From: Pseudomonadota bacterium
GTDB taxonomy: Bacteria > Pseudomonadota > Gammaproteobacteria > Burkholderiales > Burkholderiaceae_B
NCBI GenBank assembly: GCA_023387815.1
Contig: JAEWHK010000001.1
Location: 62,001-126,000, forward strand
DNA: 64,000 bases
Direction: 5' to 3'
Within the stretch, counting starts at the first letter, position 1. Each line of letters begins with the position of its first letter. Shown here in pieces: positions 30,351 through 38,808 of this stretch. The translations under genes were made by a program, and so were the position numbers. The notes beneath the pieces were generated by a model. The model was not told the origin of the DNA, searched no databases, and was given only the letters and a program-made list of their open reading frames with translations.

Positions 30351-30718
30351 TCTGCCCTTAACCCTCTTATGTGTCGTTTAGAATGAAAAAAATCCGGTCT
30401 GCCAAATTGCCGGAGCGATATTAATTATCACATTTACAATAGATACGCTATGCGCAAAATGGCATCGCTGTCGGTTGTGGGCAATATTTATATAACAAAC
30501 AGCCTCCTTTGTGTGCGCGGCAGGCCAAAAATATGACAAATGTCTGTCAAAGAGCCCGCAAGCACGTACCGTCTGCCTGTTGAAGGTAATATACACGTAT
30601 CTGTAAAAATTTGAAATCATCAACTGTTAATTTACAATTTAGCGCACAACGCAAACCATTGTTTTTCAGCCATTTCTTCTTCGCCAATAAGAATGCTGGC
30701 ACGCAGGAACCATCCAAT
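30351..30718. other. intergenic region before transaldolase
   Basis: 368 bp between two divergently transcribed genes. It is AT-rich and holds a dyad TGACA-N6-TGTCA (30534-30549) that may be an operator. AGGAA precedes the transaldolase ATG. No coding region seen. Confidence 0.4.
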
Positions 30719-31675
30719 ATGAATCAGCTAGACCAACTCAGAAAGTTCACAACCGTGGTTGCCGATACCGGCGACTTCGAAAGCATGCGCGAGCACAAGC
30801 CGACCGATGCAACGACCAACCCTTCCCTGATCCTCAAAGCCCTGTCCAAGGAAGCGTATCAGCCGATACTCAAGGAAACGCTGGCGAACCACCGCGATGC
30901 CTCTGCCGCCGAAACCCTGGATCGCATCCTGGTCGAATTCGGTCGCCGTATTCTGGACATCGTCCCCGGACGGGTATCCACAGAGGTTGATGCACGTTTG
31001 TCATTCGATACTGAAGGCACCGTGGAACGCGCGCGCCGTATCATTGCCCTGTACGAAGAGGCCGGCGTGGACAAAAAGCGGGTTCTGATCAAAATCGCCT
31101 CTACCTGGGAAGGAATTGCTGCAGCACGCATCCTGGAGAAGGAAGGCATTCGCTGTAATATGACGCTTCTGTTCTCCCTGATTCAGGCCGTTGCCTGCGC
31201 AGACGCGGGTGTTACCCTGATCTCGCCTTTTGTGGGACGCATTTACGACTGGCATAAAAAATCGCAGGGCAGCAAATGGGTTGAGGATGACAATCGTGGT
31301 GAAAATGACCCCGGTGTACAGTCAGTGACACGGATTTTTCAATATTATCGCCGTCACGGTATCAAGACAGAAATCATGGGCGCAAGCTTTCGCAATACCG
31401 GTCAGGTTCTGGCGCTGGCAGGCTGCGATCTGCTGACCATCAGCCCCGAGTTGCTGGGAGAACTGGCCCAGGGCGACACGCAGGTCAAGGTTTGTCTGGA
31501 CGAATCACTGGCTGCGAAACAGGACATTCCATCCATTGCCTGCGAAGAGAAGAATTTCCGCTTCCTGCTCAATGAAGATGCCATGGCAACGGAAAAACTG
31601 AGTGAAGGAATCCGCACCTTTGTGGCTGATGCCATCAAGCTGGACGCGCTTATTGAAGAAGGCCGCAAGGCTTAA
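30719..31675 (+). CDS. tal: transaldolase
   Basis: 318 residues, length of classical TalB-type enzymes; non-oxidative pentose phosphate pathway, transfers dihydroxyacetone units. Motifs: [13 protein letters not shown] near the N-terminus, the Schiff-base Lys in [12 protein letters not shown] (about residue 131), [20 protein letters not shown] and [13 protein letters not shown]. The frame is open upstream to 30611, but the ATG at 30719 has AGGAA 10 bp before it and gives the family start [11 protein letters not shown]. Confidence 0.97.
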   Translation: MNQLDQLRKFTTVVADTGDFESMREHKPTDATTNPSLILKALSKEAYQPILKETLANHRDASAAETLDRILVEFGRRILDIVPGRVSTEVDARLSFDTEGTVERARRIIALYEEAGVDKKRVLIKIASTWEGIAAARILEKEGIRCNMTLLFSLIQAVACADAGVTLISPFVGRIYDWHKKSQGSKWVEDDNRGENDPGVQSVTRIFQYYRRHGIKTEIMGASFRNTGQVLALAGCDLLTISPELLGELAQGDTQVKVCLDESLAAKQDIPSIACEEKNFRFLLNEDAMATEKLSEGIRTFVADAIKLDALIEEGRKA

Positions 31676-31692
31676 GGTGAAGGACGGCACCG

Positions 31693-31732
31693 GGCGCAAC
31701 GGCCCCTGGGCGGCGTTGGCCGTTATTGCGCC
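31693..31732. terminator. strong hairpin embedding the recR stop codon
   Basis: GGCGCAA-CGGCC (31693-31704) pairs with GGCCG (31718-31722) and TTGCGCC (31726-31732). The unpaired TTA between the right-hand segments is the recR stop codon read in reverse. Located between convergent tal and recR; no T-run. Confidence 0.5.
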
Positions 31733-32334
31733 CCGCGCCGTTCCATAAACGCCCAGGCGATGGTGCCGGCATCCACATATTCCAACTCGCTGCCACTTGG
31801 AATGCCGCGGGCAATGCGAGTTACCTGCAGACCTTTTTCACGCAGAATTTCCGTCAGGTAATGGGCGGTGGTCTCCCCTTCTGCCGTGAAATTGGTCGCC
31901 AGAATTACCTCACTGACCGTGCCATCTGTGGCGCGATTGAGCAGGCGCTCAAAATTGAGCTGGGCCGGACCCACGCCCTCCAATGGTGCAATTCTTCCCA
32001 TCAGCACATAATAAAGACCCTGATAGCCGTGGCTGGACTCAATCATATTCTGATCGGCCGGCGTTTCTACAATGCACAGTTGCGCCGCATTGCGTTTGGG
32101 ATTCAGGCATGTCTCACAGACTTCGGCCTGGGAGAACGAATTGCAGCGCGCGCAATGGCGAATTTCCTTGACCGCGGTACCCAGTGCGCGTGACAACTGA
32201 TCCGCACCGGCAACGTCATATTGCAGCAAATGGTAGGCCATGCGCCTGGCGGAGCGCTGACCCACACCAGGCAGTCGCCGCAATGCGTCAATCAACGCAC
32301 TGAGCGGCTCGGGTTCGGGCAGAAGATCTCGCAT
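31723..32334 (-). CDS. recR: recombination mediator protein RecR
   Basis: 203 residues. Helix-hairpin-helix region [20 protein letters not shown], zinc finger [16 protein letters not shown] and Toprim domain ([20 protein letters not shown], then [16 protein letters not shown]). Works with RecF/RecO loading RecA at gaps. Its ATG overlaps the ybaB stop, consistent with the dnaX-ybaB-recR operon. Confidence 0.97.
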   Translation of the reverse strand: MRDLLPEPEPLSALIDALRRLPGVGQRSARRMAYHLLQYDVAGADQLSRALGTAVKEIRHCARCNSFSQAEVCETCLNPKRNAAQLCIVETPADQNMIESSHGYQGLYYVLMGRIAPLEGVGPAQLNFERLLNRATDGTVSEVILATNFTAEGETTAHYLTEILREKGLQVTRIARGIPSGSELEYVDAGTIAWAFMERRGAQ

Positions 32335-32660
32335 CAGAATGGGAATTTCATTCCCGGAGGCATAGGCATACCGGCAGTCACGCTGGACATTTTTTCCTGC
32401 GTGGTTGCTTCGGCCTTGCGCAGCGCATCATTGAATGCGGCTGCAACCAGATCCTCCAGCATGTCTTTATCTTCACCCAGCAGTGAAGGATCAATGGTGA
32501 CCCGTTTCACATCATGTCTGCAGGACATGGAGATTTTGACCATGCCGCCGCCGGATTCGCCATCAACAATGATATCGGCCAGAGAGTCCTGCGCCTTCTT
32601 CATGTTTTCCTGCATTTGCTGGGCCTGCTTCATCAGACCGGCCAGTTGGTTTTTCATCAT
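32334..32660 (-). CDS. ybaB: YbaB/EbfC nucleoid-associated protein
   Basis: 108 residues, usual length. [20 protein letters not shown] forms the N-terminal helix, followed by the beta core ([20 protein letters not shown]) and the C-terminal helix [17 protein letters not shown]. Binds DNA as a dimer and is usually next to dnaX. ATG at 32660 chosen to match homologues; a TTG at 32669 is closer to AGGA and cannot be excluded. Confidence 0.94.
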   Translation of the reverse strand: MMKNQLAGLMKQAQQMQENMKKAQDSLADIIVDGESGGGMVKISMSCRHDVKRVTIDPSLLGEDKDMLEDLVAAAFNDALRKAEATTQEKMSSVTAGMPMPPGMKFPF

Positions 32661-32702
32661 AATCAACAAATTCCTATAAAGCGCAAATTATTGCGATTGA
32701 CA

Positions 32703-35159
32703 TCAAGAGCTTTTTTGCCTGTATGGCTCGATGCTGCCGGGCACGATTCTGGCGCCCAGATCAGCAATCAGTGTATTAATAAATTGGTTTTCCTGCACGG
32801 CTTTTTCCACGCTTTTCTGCAAGGCTTCCCGTTCCGCCTGCTCAACGGCATGCAGGGTTGCATCACCGGTCTGACCAAAGACCATATCCAAGCGAACCAC
32901 TTCCTGGAAATATTCCGACAATGCCGTCTCCAGTTTGATCTTGGAATTCAGATCGTTCTGACCTTTTACCGGAATGCGCAGAGTAATTTTGTTGCGCTGC
33001 TGACCCATCCATTCAGAACGGCGGGCCATTTCTGCGGCGTAGCCATTCAGCGGCAGCTCGGCCACCAGCTGCACCCACTCGCGCGCGTTCATCGCAGACA
33101 GCGGTCGGCGCGCCTGTGCATCATCATGGGTCGGGACCCAGGTCTGATCCACGGAGTCGACGGGATTTTCGACGGGAACAATATCACCTTCGTCATCGGT
33201 TTGCCCGACAAGACCTGCAGCTTCCCAGTCAGGCGGAATATCTTCCCAGACTGGCGGACCGGATGAGGCGTTGGCTTCAACCGATTGATTATTCGCTTCG
33301 ACGGCACGGGTAACATTGGTTTCGACAGTCTTCGGGGTGGCTTCAACGGCCTGCGGATGATCGCGACGTTCACCGCGCGATTCATTACGTTCGAAATTAT
33401 CAGGGTTGGCATTTTCTGCCGCTCTCTGGAACTTCGCCGGGTCATCGACCTGCTGATCGACTCGCTCGTCGAGCTTTTCGGCAGTGACCGTCGCCGTCAT
33501 CGCTGGCGCGGTCATTGCGGGAGCAGACACTGCTGGCGTCGCCATTGCGGAAGTCGTACCCTCGTTTCCGCTAACCGGCGTGGAAGGTTCATCTTCCCAT
33601 GCGGGACGCTCCTGTGCAGAATTGGATACTGTTTTCAGCGGCGGCACAATAATGGGTTCGGGCTGCGGTGCCAGCTTGACCGGCAGCACATCCTCACGCG
33701 CCACGACCTCTCGCGTCTGAATGTCAGATGCAATGACCTGGGCAGCATCCTGCCCGGCATCATTATTCAGATTTTTTTTTTGCAGCTCTGAACTGTCGGG
33801 GCTGGCTGACGCGGAAACGGCTGGTTCTTGTTGATCCGACGATGCTTCCGCTGAATTCGACGTTACCGCTGACGTCGCCGCGTCTTCTGATTTCGAGGCG
33901 CTCGCCTGATTTTCATTGGAAGATGAGGATGGCGATTTTTCGTGGGCAACAGAACTGTCCTGCGATGGAATTGCTTTCGCTGCGGAATCCGCGCCCGCAG
34001 CTACCGGTGCCTTATTTTCAGCAGGCGTATTGCCACCGCCAGCATGCCATTCACTCACCGTGCTTTGTGCCGGTTCCGATGTAATCAACGACAGCATGCG
34101 CAGGCAGGTCATGACAAAGCCGGCGTATTCGTCGGGCGACAGCGCAAGTTCATTACGTCCATGCACCGCGATACTATAGAAAAGCTGTAAGGTATCAGGA
34201 TGGCAGGTACGCGCAAGACGCACGATGTCGTCCTGCAGGACGGCTTCGGTCAACGCAGTGCCAGGCAACCGCTGCTCAATCGCAATCTGCGAGAGCAATA
34301 CGGCAAGGTCGGCCAACGCACCGCTGAAGGAGTAGCCGCGTTCATATAATTCATTTGCAATATCCAGGACACCTTGTGCAGAGCCCTGATTCAGTGAATC
34401 GAGCAGCCGCACTAGAAATCGCTGGTCTATGGTGCCCAGCATATCGCGCACGGCTTCACCCGTGATATTGGAGCCGCTGAATGCAATCGCCTGGTCTGTC
34501 AAAGACAGGGCATCGCGCATGGAGCCCGACGCTGCCTGGGCAATCTGGCGCAGACCCGGTATTTCAAATTCCACGCCCTCTTCTGTCAGCACATGATTCA
34601 GGTGCGAGACGATGGCGTCTGGCGGCATCTGTTTCAGATTGAACTGCAGGCAGCGCGACAGTACCGTAACCGGCATTTTCTGCGGGTCTGTAGTGGCAAG
34701 AATAAATTTGATATGAGGAGGTGGCTCTTCCAGCGTTTTGAGCATGGCGTTGAACGCATGCCCGGAAAGCATGTGCACCTCGTCAATCATGTAGATTTTG
34801 TACCGACCTGAACTGGGTGCATACACAGCCTGCTCCAGCAGCTGCGTCATTTCTTCGACACGCCTGTTGGACGCCGCGTCAAATTCCAGATAATCCACGA
34901 AACGGCCTTCGTCGATTTCCACACAGGCACGGCATACGCCGCAGGGTTTGGACGTAATGCCAGTTTCGCAGTTGAGGGATTTTGCCAGTATGCGAGAGAG
35001 GGTTGTCTTACCGACCCCTCGTGTGCCCGTGAACAGCCAGGCGTGGTGAAGACGCTGGGTGTCGAGCGCATTGGTTAGCGCACGGACCACGTGGTCCTGG
35101 CCAACAAGCGTTTCGAAGGAGCGAGGACGCCACTTACGGGCAAGGACAAGATAGCTCAT
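32703..35159 (-). CDS. dnaX: DNA polymerase III tau (and possibly gamma) subunit DnaX
   Basis: 818 residues. Clamp-loader AAA+ module: Walker A GTRGVGKTTLSRILA, a four-Cys zinc site in CETGITSKPCGVCRAC, DEVHMLSGHAFNAMLKTLEEPP shown by part DEVHMLSGHAFNAMLKTLEE, and the SRC sensor in VLSRCLQFNLK. Domain III ends near residue 370. Residues 370-690 are a low-complexity Ser/Ala/Glu/Pro linker, longer than in E. coli (643 residues in total). The C-terminal tau domain (from about 700, ARRPLSAMNAREWVQLVAEL) binds the polymerase core. An A10 run at codons 460-463 can create a short gamma-like form. First protein gene after 4.5S RNA. Confidence 0.97.
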   Translation of the reverse strand: MSYLVLARKWRPRSFETLVGQDHVVRALTNALDTQRLHHAWLFTGTRGVGKTTLSRILAKSLNCETGITSKPCGVCRACVEIDEGRFVDYLEFDAASNRRVEEMTQLLEQAVYAPSSGRYKIYMIDEVHMLSGHAFNAMLKTLEEPPPHIKFILATTDPQKMPVTVLSRCLQFNLKQMPPDAIVSHLNHVLTEEGVEFEIPGLRQIAQAASGSMRDALSLTDQAIAFSGSNITGEAVRDMLGTIDQRFLVRLLDSLNQGSAQGVLDIANELYERGYSFSGALADLAVLLSQIAIEQRLPGTALTEAVLQDDIVRLARTCHPDTLQLFYSIAVHGRNELALSPDEYAGFVMTCLRMLSLITSEPAQSTVSEWHAGGGNTPAENKAPVAAGADSAAKAIPSQDSSVAHEKSPSSSSNENQASASKSEDAATSAVTSNSAEASSDQQEPAVSASASPDSSELQKKNLNNDAGQDAAQVIASDIQTREVVAREDVLPVKLAPQPEPIIVPPLKTVSNSAQERPAWEDEPSTPVSGNEGTTSAMATPAVSAPAMTAPAMTATVTAEKLDERVDQQVDDPAKFQRAAENANPDNFERNESRGERRDHPQAVEATPKTVETNVTRAVEANNQSVEANASSGPPVWEDIPPDWEAAGLVGQTDDEGDIVPVENPVDSVDQTWVPTHDDAQARRPLSAMNAREWVQLVAELPLNGYAAEMARRSEWMGQQRNKITLRIPVKGQNDLNSKIKLETALSEYFQEVVRLDMVFGQTGDATLHAVEQAEREALQKSVEKAVQENQFINTLIADLGARIVPGSIEPYRQKSS
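33772..33781 (-). other. dnaX: A10 slippery run inside dnaX
   Basis: The mRNA reads CUG-CAA-AAA-AAA-AAU-CUG at codons 459-464. With one extra A the frame ends ...AAA-UCU-GAA-UAA (465 residues in total); with one A fewer it ends ...AUC-UGA (463 residues). Both products keep the AAA+ and collar domains and lose the tau part. Thermus dnaX makes gamma by slippage on an A9 run and E. coli uses a programmed -1 shift. Confidence 0.7.
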
Positions 35160-35183
35160 ACCGTATATTTTATCCCAGAAAAA

Positions 35184-35212
35184 ACAAACGCCACCACTAG
35201 GGTGACGTTTGT
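35184..35212 (-). terminator. intrinsic terminator of 4.5S RNA
   Basis: ACAAACGCCACC (35184-35195), 5-nt loop, GGTGACGTTTGT (35201-35212) with one G-U position. On the minus strand the stem is followed by TTTTTTC. It separates ffs from dnaX, whose ATG lies 24 bp further on. Confidence 0.85.
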
Positions 35213-35226
35213 TCGTGAATGCAGGG

Positions 35227-35321
35227 GGTGAGCCTTACTTCGGCACTGAACCTGAACGACTATGGCTGCTTCGTTCCCGACCTGACCAGTTTCACCGCCG
35301 GCCCATGCGAAGGGACCCACC
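35227..35321 (-). ncRNA. ffs: 4.5S RNA (signal recognition particle RNA, small bacterial type)
   Basis: On the minus strand the conserved Ffh-binding hairpin reads CAGGTCGGGAACGAAGCAGC, compared with CAGGTCCGGAAGGAAGCAGC in E. coli, with the GGAA-type tetraloop replaced by GGAAC. The 5' end GGTGGGTC pairs with the 3' end GGCTCACC (two G-U pairs). A -10 TAAAAT (35329-35334) lies 7 bp before the inferred 5' end and an intrinsic terminator follows. The RNA works with Ffh in co-translational targeting. The position upstream of dnaX is conserved in many proteobacteria. Confidence 0.93.
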
Positions 35322-35328
35322 GCTTTGC

Positions 35329-35334
35329 ATTTTA
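35329..35334 (-). promoter_or_regulatory. -10 element of the 4.5S RNA promoter
   Basis: TAAAAT on the minus strand, 7 bp before the inferred ffs 5' end; no convincing -35 identified. Confidence 0.5.
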
Positions 35335-35361
35335 ACAAGTTTCCTCTTTCTTGTGGGGAAT

Positions 35362-38300
35362 TTACACCAGTGCATCAGAGAGAGCAAAATCCATGGTGAT
35401 CCAGTCTCCGGTATCCAGAGCCAAAATGGCCGCGCTGGCCTTGCGTCCATCAAAACGGGTCAGCCGCTCGCAGTACCCCTGCAACTGCAGCCCATAGGCC
35501 TGCCGCATCCGGTTTTCAAAGGCATCCTGCGCTTCGTGCTCATGCCGCGAGCCTGTTTTGAAATCCACCACCAGCCAGCCGGAATCGGTTGAAATGGCGA
35601 CATCCACAATCAGCAGCTTGCCGTCGACGTCGGTCAGCTCCCATTCCTGCCGGCTTTGTTCATGGGACAGGATCCACTGCCCTCTTTCCGAATTCAGACA
35701 GCGACGCAGCAAGGTATGCACACGCTGTGCACCCTCACGGGCCTGGGCTTCGCGCAACCCTTCGCTCTCCAGCTGCCGCAGGATAATGGGCACGGCGCGG
35801 TCCAGTCGCGCTTCGTCCCAGCCACGCATCCGATCCTGACCGATACGGGCGAGCCAGGCATGGGTCACAATTCCGATGCTGGCTTCGAACTTATCGTCAA
35901 ATTGCCAGCCCGTGCCTGCCGGCATCGCAGGCGTCGTTACAGCCCGCGGTGGTGGGAGCGTCGCAAATTCTGAGGCCGCAATGCGGGTCAGATCCGTGCC
36001 CCTGACAGCTGGCTCGAACTCGGCTCCGGATTGTTCCTCGGCTTCGCTGCTGCCCTGCTCGGGATGCGTAAAGGTAAAGAGGGAGAAGAGACGGGACAGC
36101 AGAGAGCCATTAGGCGGCGTGGAAACTTCGCCCTGCTTGCAACTAATGTGGGAAACAAGATGCAATCGCTGCCGCGCGCGCGTGGCAGCGACATAAAGTA
36201 AACGATCAAGCTCAAATTCGCTGCGTCTTTTCTCCATGGCGCCCAGCATGGCCGAAAGCTTGTCAGTCTCTTCTGCGGCCTTAGGTTTGATTGGCCCCAT
36301 GAGCAAACGATTCTGACTGCGTTCAAATCGCAGTAGCGGCGCGGTATCGCCCCTGGGCCGACGGTGCAGGCCGTAAAGAATGACCTCTTCAAACTCCAGT
36401 CCTTTGGATTTGTGCATGGTCATAATTTCAACCGCAGCTTCCTGAGTCACCGCAGCGGAATAGAGTCGCTCAAGTGACTCTTCAAGATCGGAAGGATTCA
36501 GGTCACCATAGGGCGCAAGCTGATCCAGCAGTTCAAACACCGCCTGAAAATCGGCGAAAGCGGTATCGGAACTGTAGACGCGATAACCGCCCAGCGCCCG
36601 CCAGACTGATTCAACGTGAGACGAGAATGAAACGTCGGTAGTCAGATAACTGCGATCCAGCAATATGCTCGCGCAATGCTGCAGACGCTGCCACTGCTCT
36701 CCCAGTAACGGTTTGAATTCTTCCGGTTGGTTCAACACCATTCGCAGCCGATGGGGAATGGTCTCTGGCTTATCTCCAAAAAGTTGTGTAAGGGCAGCCA
36801 GCGTCAGCCCGCAAACCGGCGAGCGCAGAACCGAGAGCCAGGCGACCCGATCTGCAGGGTGTACAAGCGCTCGAATCACCTGGATCAGATCGATGACTGA
36901 TTGTTCTTCGCGTATGGGATTGAGTTCCACCGCCCGTACAGGAATATGATGACGCTGCATCAGTTGCAGCAGTTCACCAAGGTGTGACCGAGCCTTGACC
37001 AGAATGGCTACCGGATGATCGCTGTCCGGATGCGCTTCCAGCGCCGCACGCACGAGCGCAACCGTTTGCGCTTCGGCCTGCTGTCGGGCTTCTCGCGGAT
37101 CCTGACCTTCAAGCTCGTAGACGGGGTGGAACGCGACCGCGGGATCGTGCTGCGCCGGGTTGAATGCGACCGAGTCGGTATACCGGATTGCACCTAGTTG
37201 CGGATCGTCGTCCTTCGGAAAAACCTGGCTAAACGATTGGTTCACCCAGTCGACCACCCCGGCCTGGGAGCGGAAGTTTTCTGTCAGCGTCAATTTTTCA
37301 AGCGGCAGGTCATTGATCCCGGTTCTGGCCACTTCCAGGAAAAGGCCGACGTCGGCCTTCCTGAAGCGATAAATGGACTGCATGGGATCGCCCACCAGGA
37401 AAAGCGTTCGTCCGTCCCCGGGGTACCAGCCCAGCGTCAGCTTTTCGATCAGCTGAATCTGGATCTGACTGGTGTCCTGAAACTCATCGATCAGGATATG
37501 AGAAATGCGTGCATCCAGCTTGAGCAACATGTCCGATGGGTCGTCGGTACTGCCAAGCGCCATGGCGGCCCTTTCCGCGATCTCTATGAAGTCGACCTGT
37601 TTTTCTTCCCGAAACACAAGCGTGAGTTCAGCGGCAGCCAGCTTAAGAATGCGAAGAAGTGACCGGATGATTTTATACTGCCGTTCGCTTAGCACTTCCG
37701 TGGGTAGCGTTGCAGCTTCGGCGAGCGGCGCAATCCATGGTGCGCCGTTATCACTCCAGGCTTTGAGCCACTCCTCCATGTCCAGCTTGTGTGCGCTTTT
37801 TGGTGGAAAGCCTTCTTTGACGGTCAATCGCTTGCGCACACTTCCGCCACCTGTGAGCAGCAAACGGGAGAGCGCCTGCCACTGCGGTAATGCTTCTACC
37901 GCACTGACAAACGGCGAGCCGTCCCAGTCGAGCAGCGCCTCAAAAAGACGGATATCTGCCTCAGCCTGGGCAGTTGCGGCCTGGCGGGCAATGGGTGCGA
38001 GCTGGCTGGCGTATCCAGCGGGCATCACTTCAGCCAGACGCTGAAGTTTCTGCTCCATGACGTCCTGTAGCGCAGCCCGCAATTGAACCATTGCCGACTC
38101 AGGATCGGCCGTTTCCTGTAACCATTGATCTCGTCGCCCCAGCATGTCTACAACCAGTCTTTCTACCGAGGCCAAATCAATATCCATGTGACGCAGCACG
38201 TCCTGAACACTTTCTTCGTGATCGACGTGCTCCAGCATTCTTCTTGCCGCCTGCAGATAAAGCTGCCCGGGGTTGTCGGCAATGGCAGGCATGCCGCCCA

Positions 38301-38808
38301 TGGCCGACATCCAGGGCATGGAGCGAACCAGCTGAGCGCAGAATGCATCAATGGTGCGTACTTTGAGCCTTGCGGGATGATTCAGCAGATCCCATCCCTG
38401 CTGTGCATTGCGGGCCAGCGCGGCCCTGGCAAGACGCCAGCTGTTTACCTCATGTGCCTGTGCAGGTGGATGCTCTGCAAGACCGGCACGCAATTTTTTC
38501 AGGACGCGCGCATGCATTTCCGACGCCGCCTTGCGCGTAAAGGTAATGGCAAGAATTTCTTCCGGTTTACCGACGCCAGCAAGCAGTGCAAGAATGCGAT
38601 CCGTGAGCAATTCCGTTTTTCCCGATCCGGCAGGCGCCTGAACAATAAAGGAATGGCTGGTATCAAGCGCCCGCGCGCGGGCCTGCATATCACTGGGCTG
38701 GCGATCGGTTTTGAGTTCTGTCACGGGATCATTCTCTGCCAAACGGTTTGGGGCACTTATGGATTCACTCACGTTCATGGATTCATTCACGTTCTGGGGA
38801 TCACTCAT
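35362..38808 (-). CDS. UvrD/RecB-type helicase-nuclease (AddA-like)
   Basis: 1148 residues. SF1A helicase motifs: Walker A VQAPAGSGKTELLTDRI, Ia AITFTRKAASEM, II ILIDEFQDTSQIQIQ, III FLVGDPMQSIYRFRKAD, IV LTENFRSQ, V IMTMHKSKGLEFEEVIL, VI YVAATRARQRLHLV. The C-terminal RecB-family nuclease shows LIVDVAISTDSGWLVVDFKT with the catalytic Asp and Asp-x-Lys, and QLQGYCERL (the Gln-x(3)-Tyr motif). Processes double-strand DNA ends for recombination together with the gene upstream. ATG at 38808 chosen: GGAG 7 bp upstream; it overlaps the upstream stop by 8 bp, indicating translational coupling. Confidence 0.93.
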   Translation of the reverse strand: MSDPQNVNESMNVSESISAPNRLAENDPVTELKTDRQPSDMQARARALDTSHSFIVQAPAGSGKTELLTDRILALLAGVGKPEEILAITFTRKAASEMHARVLKKLRAGLAEHPPAQAHEVNSWRLARAALARNAQQGWDLLNHPARLKVRTIDAFCAQLVRSMPWMSAMGGMPAIADNPGQLYLQAARRMLEHVDHEESVQDVLRHMDIDLASVERLVVDMLGRRDQWLQETADPESAMVQLRAALQDVMEQKLQRLAEVMPAGYASQLAPIARQAATAQAEADIRLFEALLDWDGSPFVSAVEALPQWQALSRLLLTGGGSVRKRLTVKEGFPPKSAHKLDMEEWLKAWSDNGAPWIAPLAEAATLPTEVLSERQYKIIRSLLRILKLAAAELTLVFREEKQVDFIEIAERAAMALGSTDDPSDMLLKLDARISHILIDEFQDTSQIQIQLIEKLTLGWYPGDGRTLFLVGDPMQSIYRFRKADVGLFLEVARTGINDLPLEKLTLTENFRSQAGVVDWVNQSFSQVFPKDDDPQLGAIRYTDSVAFNPAQHDPAVAFHPVYELEGQDPREARQQAEAQTVALVRAALEAHPDSDHPVAILVKARSHLGELLQLMQRHHIPVRAVELNPIREEQSVIDLIQVIRALVHPADRVAWLSVLRSPVCGLTLAALTQLFGDKPETIPHRLRMVLNQPEEFKPLLGEQWQRLQHCASILLDRSYLTTDVSFSSHVESVWRALGGYRVYSSDTAFADFQAVFELLDQLAPYGDLNPSDLEESLERLYSAAVTQEAAVEIMTMHKSKGLEFEEVILYGLHRRPRGDTAPLLRFERSQNRLLMGPIKPKAAEETDKLSAMLGAMEKRRSEFELDRLLYVAATRARQRLHLVSHISCKQGEVSTPPNGSLLSRLFSLFTFTHPEQGSSEAEEQSGAEFEPAVRGTDLTRIAASEFATLPPPRAVTTPAMPAGTGWQFDDKFEASIGIVTHAWLARIGQDRMRGWDEARLDRAVPIILRQLESEGLREAQAREGAQRVHTLLRRCLNSERGQWILSHEQSRQEWELTDVDGKLLIVDVAISTDSGWLVVDFKTGSRHEHEAQDAFENRMRQAYGLQLQGYCERLTRFDGRKASAAILALDTGDWITMDFALSDALV

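Noticed and set aside
30534..30549. TGACAAAT/GTCTGTCA resembling a second Pho box before transaldolase
   Set aside because: The half sites are inverted, not direct repeats in 11-bp register, so it is not a Pho box; kept only as a dyad in the intergenic entry.
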